From positions 1-36,854 of the forward strand of contig CAZJHX010000106.1 of NCBI GenBank assembly GCA_964545715.1: a stretch of 36,854 nucleotides of DNA, given 5' to 3'. A program made the translations under genes and the position numbers. The notes under the pieces were generated by a model, which saw nothing but the letters and a program-made list of their open reading frames with translations, did no database searches and was not told where the DNA came from. This document shows positions 17,480 to 26,239 of this stretch, piece after piece. Within the stretch, counting starts at the first letter, position 1; each line of letters begins with the position of its first letter. Origin of the DNA: CAZJHX01 sp964545715. Lineage in GTDB: Bacteria; Myxococcota_A; UBA9042; GCA-2863065.

Positions 17480-19063
17480 CTAACGCGCGGCGAGCAGCTG
17501 TAATGCCTTGGCCATCAAAGTCACGAACTCCTCCCGCTGCGGGGCGTCGCCCGCATTGGCCTCCACGATAGCCTGGATGGCGCCCAGGTGCTCGTCGTCC
17601 GCGTACGGACTGGCCTTGAGGATTTCGGCAAACGCGGCGATGGCCGTCGCCCAGCGGAAGTCGGCGCTGGTGGCGGCAAAGTCATCCGTGATCTCGTCTT
17701 CGGTTAGGGCCGAAGCCGTCTCGTGCGCTGCGTCCTCCTCGCTCGCTCCAGTGTCTTTCCAGCGCACCAGCACCCGCACCAGCTCGTCGCCGTCCACGTC
17801 CAGCTCGCCCTCGTACGGTGCGGCCTCCAGGTCGAGCGCCGCCGCGCCTTCGACGACCGGCACCGCGCCGTCTGCGCCGATCACCTCGTACAGCGCCGTC
17901 ACGGTGTGGCCCGCTCCGACCTCGCCGGCGTCCACCGCGTCGTTGTCGAAGTCCTCGTCCGCAATGGCCCGGTTCTCGTAGCCCAGCAGCCGGTAGGCCA
18001 GCACCTTCTCAGGGTTGAAGACCACCTGGATCTTCATGTCTTTGGCGATGAACGTCAGCCCACTGATCAGCCGCTTGTGGACGTACGAGATCGCCTGATC
18101 GATATCGCTGATCACGCCGTACGTGCCGTTGCCGGCGTTGGTGACGGCTTCCATCATGGCGTCGTTGAGGTTGCCCATGCCGAAGCCCAGCGCGGTGAGC
18201 GTGATACCCGACTTGCGCTTCTGTTCGATCAGCTCCACCAGCGAGGTCGTGCTGCTGACGCCCACGTTGAAGTCGCCGTCCGTGCACAGGATGACGTGGT
18301 TGATGCCGCCCTCGAGAAACGCCGCCTCGGCCTGCTGATAGGCCAAGGTGATCCCGGCGGCGCCCGCGGTGGACCCGCCCGCGGCGAAGCTGTTGATCGT
18401 CTGTGCAATGGCGGCCTTCTCCGACACCTTTGTGGGGGCCAGCGCCACGCCGGTGCTGCCCGCGTACGTCACGATGGCGACCGTGTCGTCGGCGTCCAGG
18501 ACCTCCAGGGTCTCAGTGAGCACTTTTTGCACGAGCGGCAGCTTGTCGGACGAGGACATGCTGCCGGAGATGTCGATGAGAAAGACCAGGTTGGTCGGCC
18601 GCTTGCCCACGTCCTCCAGACGCTTGCCCTTGATGCCGATGCGCAGCGTCGTGGCGCCCGCGGTGAACGGGCTGTCAGCCGCCTCCAGCGCGATGGCGAA
18701 CGGCACGTCTGAGTCGGCGTCCGGCGCCGAATAGTCGTAGCTGAAGTAGTTGACGTACTCCTCCAGGCGCACGCCGGCCTTCACGGGCAGCAGCCCCTGG
18801 CCGATGTCGCGACGAAAGATGTCGTAGCTGGCCGTGTCCACATCGGCGGCAAACGTCGAGAACGGATCGGCGGCCGCCAGCTCATACGGGTTCGTGCCGA
18901 CCGCCTCATAGTTGTCGCCTTCGTTTTTCGGGGGCGCCTCCACCGGCGCTCTCCCCGCATTGGGGTGGTATGCGCCCATGTAGTCCATGGCCATGTCGGA
19001 GTCGTCGCCGCATCCCAGCGCTGCCGCCATGCAGCCGATTGCGATTAGTTTCAGTGTCTTCAT
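17480..19063 (-). CDS. YfbK-like von Willebrand factor A lipoprotein
   Basis: A 527-residue predicted lipoprotein. ATG 19063 has GGGGGA just upstream and gives a signal with lipobox AALGC. An N-terminal domain (NPYELAAADPFSTFAADVDTAS, then VRLEEYVNYFSYDY) is typical of YfbK-type proteins. The vWA domain begins at LVFLIDISGSMSSSDK, carrying the DxSxS metal site, with GGSTAG and CTDGDFNVG supplying the other metal ligands. The long C-terminal region (from about ISGLTFIAKDMKIQV) matches the domain that follows vWA in this family. A metal-dependent protein-binding role at the cell surface or periplasm is likely; the partner is unknown. The following membrane-protein gene starts six bases after its stop. 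Confidence 0.87.
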   Translation of the reverse strand: MKTLKLIAIGCMAAALGCGDDSDMAMDYMGAYHPNAGRAPVEAPPKNEGDNYEAVGTNPYELAAADPFSTFAADVDTASYDIFRRDIGQGLLPVKAGVRLEEYVNYFSYDYSAPDADSDVPFAIALEAADSPFTAGATTLRIGIKGKRLEDVGKRPTNLVFLIDISGSMSSSDKLPLVQKVLTETLEVLDADDTVAIVTYAGSTGVALAPTKVSEKAAIAQTINSFAAGGSTAGAAGITLAYQQAEAAFLEGGINHVILCTDGDFNVGVSSTTSLVELIEQKRKSGITLTALGFGMGNLNDAMMEAVTNAGNGTYGVISDIDQAISYVHKRLISGLTFIAKDMKIQVVFNPEKVLAYRLLGYENRAIADEDFDNDAVDAGEVGAGHTVTALYEVIGADGAVPVVEGAAALDLEAAPYEGELDVDGDELVRVLVRWKDTGASEEDAAHETASALTEDEITDDFAATSADFRWATAIAAFAEILKASPYADDEHLGAIQAIVEANAGDAPQREEFVTLMAKALQLLAAR

Positions 19064-19193
19064 GGTGTCCCCCGCGTGTCGGTGTTGTTGCCGCGCCCGG
19101 ACCATCGCGTAGCACGGCCCGTACCACAGCCGAGACGTTTGCTGTTTTGCCCCCATTGCGTCGCCGCTGATCCCCGTGACACCATGCCCAGCT

Positions 19194-20438
19194 ATGGCAC
19201 ACGTGTCAGAGCTTGTTTGCGTCCGATGCGGGGCGGCGCATGCGCCCCGGACTCACTGGACCTGTCCGGCGCCGTGTGGCGGTATTCTGGACGTTCGCTA
19301 CGACCTGGCCGTGGCTCGCCAGACACTCACAGTCGCTGCCCTGCAGGACCGCCCGCTGTCGATCTGGCGGTACGCGGAGCTGCTGCCGCTGCCCGTTGGC
19401 GCGGACGTGCCGCCCCAGCCTGTCGGGTGGTCGCCGATCATCGATGCGCCCCGTCTCGCGGCCTGGTCCGGCGTGGCCCGGCTGCGGCTGAAGGATGATG
19501 GGCGTAACCCAACAGCATCATTCAAGGATCGCGCCAGCGCCGTCGGCGCTGCCCACGCCAGAACCCTCGGCTTTGAAACCCTCGGCTGCGCGTCTACCGG
19601 CAACGCCGCCAGCTCGCTGGCCGGCATGTGCGCGGGGATGGGGCAGCAGGCGATCATCTTTCTGCCGGAGGCGGCGCCGGAGCCCAAAGTCACGCAGCTG
19701 CTGGCGTTTGGCGCCACGGTCATCAAAGTGCGCGGCGGATACGCGGCCGCCTACGACCTGTGCTCGGCCGCCTGCGAGCGGTTTGGCTGGTACAACCGCA
19801 ACTGTGCGATCAACCCGTACCTGGTCGAGGGCAAGAAGACCTGCGGCCTGGAGATCGGGGAGCAGACGCGCCTGGACGCGCCCGACTGGGTGATCGTCTC
19901 GGTCGGCGACGGCTGCAGCATCGCCGGTGTGTACAAGGGCCTCGCGGAGCTGCACGCGGTCGGCATTCTACCGTCGATTCCACGCATGCTCGGCGTGCAG
20001 GCTGACGGCGCGCGCCCCATCGTCGACGCGTTCGAGGCGGGCAAAGACGAGGTCGTGCCCGCGGACTCCTACACCATCGCGGACAGCATCAACGTCGGCA
20101 CGCCGCGCAACGACACCAAGGCCATCCAGGCTGTGCGGGCCTCGGGCGGGACGTTGCTGTCGATCTCTGACGACGAGATCCTGGACGCCGTTCGGACCAC
20201 GCCGCGCCTGAGCGGGGTCTTTGGTGAGCCCGCGGGTGTGGCCGGTGTGGCCGGTCTCAGAGCGGCCGTCGCACGCGGCATCGTCGCTTCCGACGCGTCC
20301 GTCCTGGCCGTGGTTACCGGCAACGGGCTCAAGGACGTGGCAACCGCCCGCAAAGCCGTCGGCGATCCGCTGACGTGCAACCCTGATCTGAGTGAACTGA
20401 CGGAGGCGCTGCGCCGAAATGGCACGTCTGTCGATTAG
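19194..20438 (+). CDS. Threonine synthase-like PLP enzyme with N-terminal zinc ribbon
   Basis: The 414-residue protein has four Cys (9, 12, 24, 28) forming a small zinc ribbon, then a fold-type II PLP domain. NPTASFKDRASAVG carries the cofactor Lys at about residue 111, and GCASTGNAASSLAG is the cofactor loop. VSVGDGCSIAGVYKG is the Gly-rich phosphate loop, and VVTGNGLKD closes the active site. This is the layout of threonine synthase, which makes threonine from O-phosphohomoserine. Its stop lies 20 bases inside the SsnA-like gene, so it belongs to that operon, and a different substrate should be considered. E. coli has another fold-type II enzyme, YgeX, in the gene region containing ssnA and ygfK. 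The start is ATG 19194; a GTG at 19176 is also possible. Confidence 0.82.
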   Translation: MAHVSELVCVRCGAAHAPRTHWTCPAPCGGILDVRYDLAVARQTLTVAALQDRPLSIWRYAELLPLPVGADVPPQPVGWSPIIDAPRLAAWSGVARLRLKDDGRNPTASFKDRASAVGAAHARTLGFETLGCASTGNAASSLAGMCAGMGQQAIIFLPEAAPEPKVTQLLAFGATVIKVRGGYAAAYDLCSAACERFGWYNRNCAINPYLVEGKKTCGLEIGEQTRLDAPDWVIVSVGDGCSIAGVYKGLAELHAVGILPSIPRMLGVQADGARPIVDAFEAGKDEVVPADSYTIADSINVGTPRNDTKAIQAVRASGGTLLSISDDEILDAVRTTPRLSGVFGEPAGVAGVAGLRAAVARGIVASDASVLAVVTGNGLKDVATARKAVGDPLTCNPDLSELTEALRRNGTSVD

Positions 20439-21666
20439 AAACGGTCTGTTGACGTCGCTGCTGCCTGCGCCGCAGGTATCGGCCGCGGATCTCGTCATCG
20501 AGGATGGCGAGATCATCGATGTCGGCGTGGGGCTGGCCGCCGCGGATGTGGACGTGGACGCCGGCGGCGCGCTGGTGCTGCCGGGGCTGGTCAACGGCCA
20601 CACGCACCTGTACTCGGCGCTGGCCTGCGGCATGCCGCCGCCGCCCATGAACCCGACCAACTTCGTCGAGATTCTGGAGCAGATCTGGTGGCGTCTGGAC
20701 CGCGCGCTGGACCCCGAGTCGCTGCGCATGAGCGCGCTGGTCGGTGCGCTGGAGGCGGCTCGCAGCGGCGTGACGGTGTTGTTTGACCACCACGCGTCGC
20801 CCAACTTCATCGACGGCTCGCTGGACGTTATCGCCGGCGCCCTGGATCAGATCGGCGTGCGCGGCCTGCTCTGCTACGAGGTGACCGACCGCGGCGGAGT
20901 CGCGCAGCGAGACGCGGGTGTGGCCGAAAACGTGCGCAGCGGACACTTCATCGGCGGGCACGCGTCGTTTACGCTGGGTGACGACACCTTGCAGAAGCTG
21001 GGTGAGGCGGTGGCCGAGACCGGGCGCGGCTTTCACATCCACGTGGCTGAGGACGGCGCCGATCTGGACGACGGCGACCCGATCGCGCGCTACGCGGAGG
21101 CCGGCTTGTTGGGCCCAAACGCGATCATCGCGCACGGCGTACACCTCGAGCAGGACGCGCTGGATCGGGCTGCAGCGGCCGGATGCTGGTTGGTGCACAA
21201 CGCGCGCTCCAACATGAACAACTCGGTGGGCTACGCGAAGCTGGCGTCCGGCTACGACCGGCTTGCGGTGGGCACCGACGGCATCGGCTGCGACGTGCTG
21301 ACCGAGGCCCGTACGGCGTTTTTGAAGGCGCGCGACGCGGGCGTGAACAACGCGTGGGACCTGCCGCTGCGCCTGCTGCAAGGCGCCCTGACGATGGCGG
21401 AGCAGCACACCGATCGGCGCATGGGGCGCCTGCAGCCCGGCTGTCCGGCGGATGTCGTGCTGACGAGCTATGTGCCGGCGACACCGATGACGTCGGACAA
21501 CCTGGTCGGGCACCTGCTGTTCGGGTTCGACCGCGCCTACATCACCCGGGTGTGGGCGTCCGGCCGCGAGGTCTGGCCGGGCAATGAGGACACCAGCGCG
21601 ATCTACGCGGCCTCGAGAGAGGCGGCGGCCGCGCTGTGGCAACGTATGGAGGCGCTTGATGGCTGA
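20419..21666 (+). CDS. ssnA: SsnA-like amidohydrolase/deaminase
   Basis: The 415-residue protein is a metal-dependent TIM-barrel hydrolase of the chlorohydrolase/deaminase group. LPGLVNGHTHLYSAL near residue 60 gives the HxH pair, GFHIHVAED supplies another His, IIAHGVHL the next, and LAVGTDGIGCD the metal Asp. The wording of these motifs, SNMNNSVGYA and the pairing with a YgfK-like gene match SsnA. SsnA was named in the E. coli selenium-linked cluster, which later work associated with purine and urate breakdown. Its substrate in this organism is not evident. It overlaps the threonine synthase-like gene by 20 bases and the YgfK-like gene by eight, implying coordinated expression. Confidence 0.82.
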   Translation: MARLSIRNGLLTSLLPAPQVSAADLVIEDGEIIDVGVGLAAADVDVDAGGALVLPGLVNGHTHLYSALACGMPPPPMNPTNFVEILEQIWWRLDRALDPESLRMSALVGALEAARSGVTVLFDHHASPNFIDGSLDVIAGALDQIGVRGLLCYEVTDRGGVAQRDAGVAENVRSGHFIGGHASFTLGDDTLQKLGEAVAETGRGFHIHVAEDGADLDDGDPIARYAEAGLLGPNAIIAHGVHLEQDALDRAAAAGCWLVHNARSNMNNSVGYAKLASGYDRLAVGTDGIGCDVLTEARTAFLKARDAGVNNAWDLPLRLLQGALTMAEQHTDRRMGRLQPGCPADVVLTSYVPATPMTSDNLVGHLLFGFDRAYITRVWASGREVWPGNEDTSAIYAASREAAAALWQRMEALDG

Positions 21667-23653
21667 GCTGTACCCGCTGCCCCTTGGCACGCTGCTTCGG
21701 CGGGCTTTGCGCGAGCTGCGCGAGCGAGACGCGATCTACGACCTGGGGCGTCGCAAATGGTGGGCCGGATCCTCGGATCTGGACACCAGCGTCGACTTTC
21801 TTGGGCGTCCGGCGGCGACGGCGGTCGGACCGGCGGCTGGTCCGCAGTCTCAGTTGGTGCAGAACATCGTGCTGGCGTGGCTGGCCGGGGGACGCATCTT
21901 CGAACTGAAGACGGTGCAGATCCTCGATGAGCTGGAGATCCCGCGCCCGTGCATCGACGCGCACAACGTGGGCTACAACGTCGAGTGGTCTCAGGAGTTG
22001 AAGCTGGAGTGGTCGCTGGTGGAGTACGTGGCGGCCTGGATGGCGCTGCATATTCTGCGCGACGTGGACCCGGTCGGGCGCCGCGACGTGGTGGGCTCGG
22101 ACCCGTTCGTGTTCGACATGAGCGTCGGCTACGACCTGAAGGGCATCACCAGCGATCGCGTGAGTCGGTGGATCGAAGGCATGCGCGACGCAAGCGCCGC
22201 GATCGACGCGCTGCGCAGCGAGCTGACCGGGGACCTGGCCCAGTGGCGCGACATCGAGGTGCCGCACCGGATCAGTGACTCGATCACGCTGTCGACCTTT
22301 CACGGCTGCCCGCCCGACGAGATCGAGCGCATCGGCGAGCACGTGCTCCAGGCGCTGGACATGGACCTGATCATCAAGCTGAACCCGACGCTGCTTGGCT
22401 ATGAGAAGGTGATGGACCTGCTGCGTGGGGACCTGGGCTACGACGAGATCCACCCCATTCAGGAGGAGTTCGACAACGACCTGAAGTGGGATCAGGCGCT
22501 ACCGCTGCTGACCCGGCTGACCGACCTGGCCAAGCGCCGGGGTCGTCGCTTTGGGATCAAGCTGACCAACACGCTGGTCGTAGCCAACAAGAAGGACTTC
22601 TTTGCCGACGAGAAGATGTATCTGAGCGGCCAGCCGCTGCACGTGGTGTCGATGAACCTGCTGTGGAAGCTGCGGCAGGAGGCGGCGGTCGTCGGGGATC
22701 ACATGCCGGTCTCGTTCTCGGCCGGCATCGACCGCAAGAACTACCCGGACGCCGTGGCGCTGGGCCTGACTCCGGTGACCACGTGTACGGACCTGTTGCG
22801 CCCGGGTGGCTACGGCCGGCTGAGCTCGTACTGCAAGAACCTGGAAGACCGCATGCGCAAGGTGGGGGCGCACGACATCGCCGGCTTTATCCAGAAGGTC
22901 AACGGGCACGACGATCTGACCGTGGCCCAGGCCGCCATGGAGAACACGCGAGCGTATGTGGAGACGCTGTCGGCAGACCCGCGCTATCAGGCCGTGAAGA
23001 ACCGGGCGACCCCGCGCAAAATCGGGTCACACCTGATGCTCTTCGACTGCATCAACTGCGACAAATGCGTGCCGGTGTGTCCCAACAACGCCAACTTCGC
23101 GTACGAGCTGATGCCCGAAGAGTATCGGTACAAGGACCTGGTGGTCTTTCCGGACGGGTCGCTCTCGGAGTCCGACGAGGACAAGAGCTTCCGCATCGAG
23201 AAGGGCCATCAGCTGGGCTGCTACACGGACTTCTGCAACGAGTGCGGCAACTGCGACGTCTTTTGTCCGGAGGACGGCGGCCCCTACGTCGAGAAGCCGC
23301 TGTTTTTCGGTACGGTCGAGACGTTCCAGCGCCACGATGACCACGACGGCTATGTGCTCGAGCTGGATTTGGCCGGCGGTGGGCGCCGATTCCGCGGTCG
23401 CATGCGTGGTCGGGAGGTCGCGCTGCTGGTGGACGAGGACGGCACGAGCGCCGTATTTACCGACTATGTCGTGGAGATCCCGATGAGCCTGACCGACGGC
23501 TCGCTGGGCCAGGCGCAGGTGGTCGCGGCGCCTGACGGGGACGGCATTCACATCGTGGATCTGGAGCGCGCGTATGCGCTGCGAGCGATCTACTGCGGCG
23601 TAGCGGGTGAGAACGCGATCAACTGGGCGATCGCCGGGGCGCTGACTGCATAG
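21659..23653 (+). CDS. YgfK-like iron-sulfur oxidoreductase subunit lacking the FAD/NAD(P) domain
   Basis: The 664-residue protein has an N-terminal region of about 450 residues resembling a dihydroorotate dehydrogenase-type barrel (TAVGPAAGPQSQLVQNIV, FELKTVQIL, TLSTFHGCPPDEIE, LIIKLNPTLLGY, FGIKLTNTL). Two iron-sulfur motifs follow: CINCDKCVPVCPNNANF near 464 and CNECGNCDVFCPEDGGP near 526. This matches YgfK, called a putative selenate reductase subunit. YgfK of E. coli is about 1030 residues, and from memory has a GltD-like FAD/NAD(P) module between the barrel and the last ferredoxin motif; I see no dinucleotide-binding GxGxxG here. ATG 21659 has GGAGG at 21648-21652 and overlaps ssnA by eight bases. 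Electrons probably come from a separate partner. Confidence 0.8.
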   Translation: MAELYPLPLGTLLRRALRELRERDAIYDLGRRKWWAGSSDLDTSVDFLGRPAATAVGPAAGPQSQLVQNIVLAWLAGGRIFELKTVQILDELEIPRPCIDAHNVGYNVEWSQELKLEWSLVEYVAAWMALHILRDVDPVGRRDVVGSDPFVFDMSVGYDLKGITSDRVSRWIEGMRDASAAIDALRSELTGDLAQWRDIEVPHRISDSITLSTFHGCPPDEIERIGEHVLQALDMDLIIKLNPTLLGYEKVMDLLRGDLGYDEIHPIQEEFDNDLKWDQALPLLTRLTDLAKRRGRRFGIKLTNTLVVANKKDFFADEKMYLSGQPLHVVSMNLLWKLRQEAAVVGDHMPVSFSAGIDRKNYPDAVALGLTPVTTCTDLLRPGGYGRLSSYCKNLEDRMRKVGAHDIAGFIQKVNGHDDLTVAQAAMENTRAYVETLSADPRYQAVKNRATPRKIGSHLMLFDCINCDKCVPVCPNNANFAYELMPEEYRYKDLVVFPDGSLSESDEDKSFRIEKGHQLGCYTDFCNECGNCDVFCPEDGGPYVEKPLFFGTVETFQRHDDHDGYVLELDLAGGGRRFRGRMRGREVALLVDEDGTSAVFTDYVVEIPMSLTDGSLGQAQVVAAPDGDGIHIVDLERAYALRAIYCGVAGENAINWAIAGALTA

Positions 23654-23654
23654 G

Positions 23655-24176
23655 TTATTGCCTGGGGCCCCCGCCGCCGCCGGGTGGTGGACGCTTCTTG
23701 CGGCCCCAGACGTACTCCATATCCGTCTCGCCGAACTCCTCCATGGCCTGCTGCGCCAGGCTCTTGTCGCCCTTGTCATCGTGGTCGGGAACGCACCGCT
23801 CCCAGAACCAGTCCGACACCTCCTGCAGGCGCTCGCCGAGGCGCTCATAGGTCTCTTTGATCTGGTCGTGGAACTCGGGGCGCAGGGCGAACCGGATTTT
23901 CACCGGCGTCTGCTTCATGAGGCGCCAGCCCATCGGCTCCCAGACCTCGGGTTCGGGCTCAGGCTCCGGTTCGGGCTCGGGCGGGCGGATCAGCGCCGCG
24001 ATCGCGGCATGCAGCTTCTCCAACTCCGGGATGTTTGGGATGTCTTCCCCCCGCAGCACAAAGGCCTGCTGTAGCAGCGCGCGCGCCTGCTTGCGGTCGG
24101 GTCTGGGCACCTGGCGAGCCTTCAGCGCGTCGGCCAGCGCCTGACAATCCACTTCGAGCTGCGCGAGGAAGTCCAT
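23655..24176 (-). CDS. Hypothetical protein with Pro-Glu linker
   Basis: Not recognised. The 173-residue protein has a helical N-terminal part with many Gln, Ala and Leu, then a (PE)n linker (EPEPEPEPE). A charged second part (KIRFALRPEFHDQIKETYERLGERLQEVSDWFWE, in two halves around the Ile) is followed by a Pro/Gly-rich tail (RPPPGGGGGP). No signal peptide, membrane segment or known motif is seen. It is the last gene of the csrA-headed minus-strand run, 18 bases after the metallo-hydrolase gene. Its TAA is one base away from the convergent ygfK stop. Coding character matches its neighbours. Confidence 0.65.
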   Translation of the reverse strand: MDFLAQLEVDCQALADALKARQVPRPDRKQARALLQQAFVLRGEDIPNIPELEKLHAAIAALIRPPEPEPEPEPEPEVWEPMGWRLMKQTPVKIRFALRPEFHDQIKETYERLGERLQEVSDWFWERCVPDHDDKGDKSLAQQAMEEFGETDMEYVWGRKKRPPPGGGGGPRQ

Positions 24177-24194
24177 GGTGCGATTACGAAGCTA

Positions 24195-24848
24195 TCACAG
24201 CGCCGGGTCCAGCAGGATCACGCCGTCGGGGCAGTCCGGCGCGGCGCAATCCAGCTCGGCGCTGCCGCTTCCGTGTACATCGATGCCCGAGGGCAGCCTG
24301 GCCACGAACGCCGCGCGAGGCGCCATATCGAGATCGACCCGCTTGCTGCGGTAGTGCATCGGCACGGTCCAACGCGGTCGCAGCATGCGCATCAGCTCGA
24401 CGGCGTCGTCCGTCCCCAGCGTGTACTTGCCGCCGATCGGCAGCAACAGCAGGTCGACCCGGCCAAGCGTGCGCAGCTCGTCTCGCGTCGGCAGGCGTCC
24501 CAGGTCACCGGGATGTAGTACTGAGACCCCGTCGACGGTGAACGCGATCATGCGGCTGATGCCCATGCGGCACCCGTCGTGCGCGTCGTGCGGCAGCCAG
24601 ACCATGCGGAAGTCGACCCCCAGCACCTGCCCCGGCTGATCGACCACGATCGGGTCGCCCGGCAGCGCGCCGTACCACCCGTGGTCCTCGTGATAATGGG
24701 TGATGGCGACGATGTCCGCCGTTACGTCGATGGGGGCGTGGCTGATCCGTCCGCCCAGCGCGCCGGAGCGATACGGATCCAGCAGCACCCGGGGCCCGGC
24801 AGCCGGGACGACGTCAAAGCACGCGTGCCCGAGATACCGCAGCAGCAC
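24195..24848 (-). CDS. Metallo-beta-lactamase-fold hydrolase (UlaG-like)
   Basis: A 217-residue cytosolic metal-dependent hydrolase. VAITHYHEDHGWYG is the HxHxDH zinc site, preceded by LLRYLGHACFDV and LLDPYRSG as in UlaG/YtkL-type proteins. VSVLHPGDLGRLP provides the next metal ligands, and VPMHYRSKRVD the last His. Members act on varied substrates, including lactones, nucleotides and RNA, so no reaction is assigned. The start is GTG 24848, immediately after the hpt stop with no gap, which argues for co-translation with the salvage genes upstream. Confidence 0.8.
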   Translation of the reverse strand: MLLRYLGHACFDVVPAAGPRVLLDPYRSGALGGRISHAPIDVTADIVAITHYHEDHGWYGALPGDPIVVDQPGQVLGVDFRMVWLPHDAHDGCRMGISRMIAFTVDGVSVLHPGDLGRLPTRDELRTLGRVDLLLLPIGGKYTLGTDDAVELMRMLRPRWTVPMHYRSKRVDLDMAPRAAFVARLPSGIDVHGSGSAELDCAAPDCPDGVILLDPAL

Positions 24849-25403
24849 CTAGGAGTCGCTCTCCTCGGTCATGTACCCGATGAAGCGCAAGTTGCGGTAT
24901 TTCTGCTCGAAGTCCAGCCCGTAGCCCACGACGAAGTGGTCGTCGATGGTGAAGCCGACGTAATCCATGCGGACCTCGACCTTGGAGCGCGCCGGCTTGC
25001 TCAGCAGCGTGCATACCTTCAGCGTCTCCGGCTCGCGCGTGCCCAGGTTGGCCAGCAGGTACTTCATGGTCAGCCCGGTGTCGATGATGTCCTCGACGAT
25101 CAGGACATGCTTGCCCTTCACCGGCTTGGACAGGTCCAGCGTCACGCGTACGACGCCGCTGGTCTGGGTGCTGTCGCCGTAGGAGCTCAGGCCCATGAAC
25201 TCCATCGTCAGCGGCAGCTTGATATGGCGGGCCAGGTCGGCGGCGAAGAGGATCGACCCCTTGAGCACGATGATGAGGACGAGCTCGCCGCCCAGGTCCT
25301 TGTATTCCTCGGTGATCTGCGCGCCGAGCACCGCGATGCGGTCCTGGATTTGCTGCTCGGTCAGCAGCACCTCCATCTTCATGCCCAGGATTTGAACGTC
25401 CAT
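24849..25403 (-). CDS. hpt: Hypoxanthine phosphoribosyltransferase
   Basis: This enzyme converts hypoxanthine (and often guanine) plus PRPP to IMP or GMP in purine salvage. The 184-residue length is normal. VLIVEDIIDTGLTMKYLL is the PRPP-binding motif. LVLIIVLKGSILFAADLARHI, EFMGLSSYGDSTQTSGVV (flexible loop) and VDYVGFTIDDHFVVGYGLD (base-binding) appear in the expected order. ATG 25403 is chosen because AGGAG lies seven bases upstream; the frame stays open for 101 codons before it but reads as shadow. It lies 20 bases after upp on the same strand. Confidence 0.93.
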   Translation of the reverse strand: MDVQILGMKMEVLLTEQQIQDRIAVLGAQITEEYKDLGGELVLIIVLKGSILFAADLARHIKLPLTMEFMGLSSYGDSTQTSGVVRVTLDLSKPVKGKHVLIVEDIIDTGLTMKYLLANLGTREPETLKVCTLLSKPARSKVEVRMDYVGFTIDDHFVVGYGLDFEQKYRNLRFIGYMTEESDS

Positions 25404-25423
25404 GTCTTTGCTCCTGACTGCCG

Positions 25424-26239
25424 CTAGACCAGCGCGTTGTTCATGAGTTCGCCGAAGCCCCCGCCGCCCGGGACGATGTACTGCACGGGGCTGAGCCCGC
25501 ACTCGTCTTCCCAGTGGGTGCCGGGCACGGTCTGCAGCAGCTCGGCCGGGCTGAGGCCCCGGTCCAGGCGCAGCGCGTAGATCTTCACGTCGTTGAACTC
25601 GCTCGTCACGCGCTTGATGTATTCGGGCGTCACTATCAGGTGCATGGCGACGACCGGCCCCGGGGCCCCGTCCAGCGCCTCTTTGTAGTAGCGAATGGCG
25701 TTGCACATACTGGAGCCGGTAGCGCCCATGGGGTCGGGCAGCAGAATGTAGCGACCCTTCACCGGACCGCCGATCTTGGAGCCGGACATCAACGCGCCGG
25801 TGACCTCGCCTGCCTCGTTGGTCTGACGCTGCATGATCACGTGATCCTGGCGAACCACCTCGGGGTCCAGGGTCTCGTTCAGCATGTCAAAGCACGCCAT
25901 GGAGGGCAGGATGCCGGCGCGCGCCAGGTCCACAGTGATGATGGACGTGTTGGGGTCGATGAAGTCCGAGCCGACGACCGCGCGGTCGGTGGTGGCCGCC
26001 ATCCGGGTGCGGATGCGACGGTCGACGCGCGGCAGCTCGTTGTTGACCACAGCGCGGCACAGACCTTCGTAGAGGCGCCGAATCAGCCGGTTGAACGTCG
26101 GCTGACGGGTCTCGGGCGAGCACAGCCGCGCCAGTGTGGTCGTGTAGTACGGGTCCGTCAGAATATGGACGTTTGGGCCGTACTTGTGATCGAGCTGGGC
26201 TAGAGTCCAGTCCTTGCAGCTGTGGCCGATGTCGTTCAT
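25424..26239 (-). CDS. upp: Uracil phosphoribosyltransferase-like protein
   Basis: The 271-residue protein matches uracil phosphoribosyltransferase, which makes UMP from uracil and PRPP. ITVDLARAGILPSMACFDML, GRYILLPDPMGATGSSMCNAI (the PRPP loop) and GLSPVQYIVPGGGGFGELMNNAL (the uracil-binding Gly-rich end) are present. It is about 60 residues longer than the usual 210; the extra length is mainly N-terminal and in the middle, as in some longer or eukaryote-like forms. ATG 26239 has GGGGAG upstream and overlaps the mocA-like stop as ATGA. A related ribosyltransferase specificity cannot be excluded. Confidence 0.85.
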   Translation of the reverse strand: MNDIGHSCKDWTLAQLDHKYGPNVHILTDPYYTTTLARLCSPETRQPTFNRLIRRLYEGLCRAVVNNELPRVDRRIRTRMAATTDRAVVGSDFIDPNTSIITVDLARAGILPSMACFDMLNETLDPEVVRQDHVIMQRQTNEAGEVTGALMSGSKIGGPVKGRYILLPDPMGATGSSMCNAIRYYKEALDGAPGPVVAMHLIVTPEYIKRVTSEFNDVKIYALRLDRGLSPAELLQTVPGTHWEDECGLSPVQYIVPGGGGFGELMNNALV

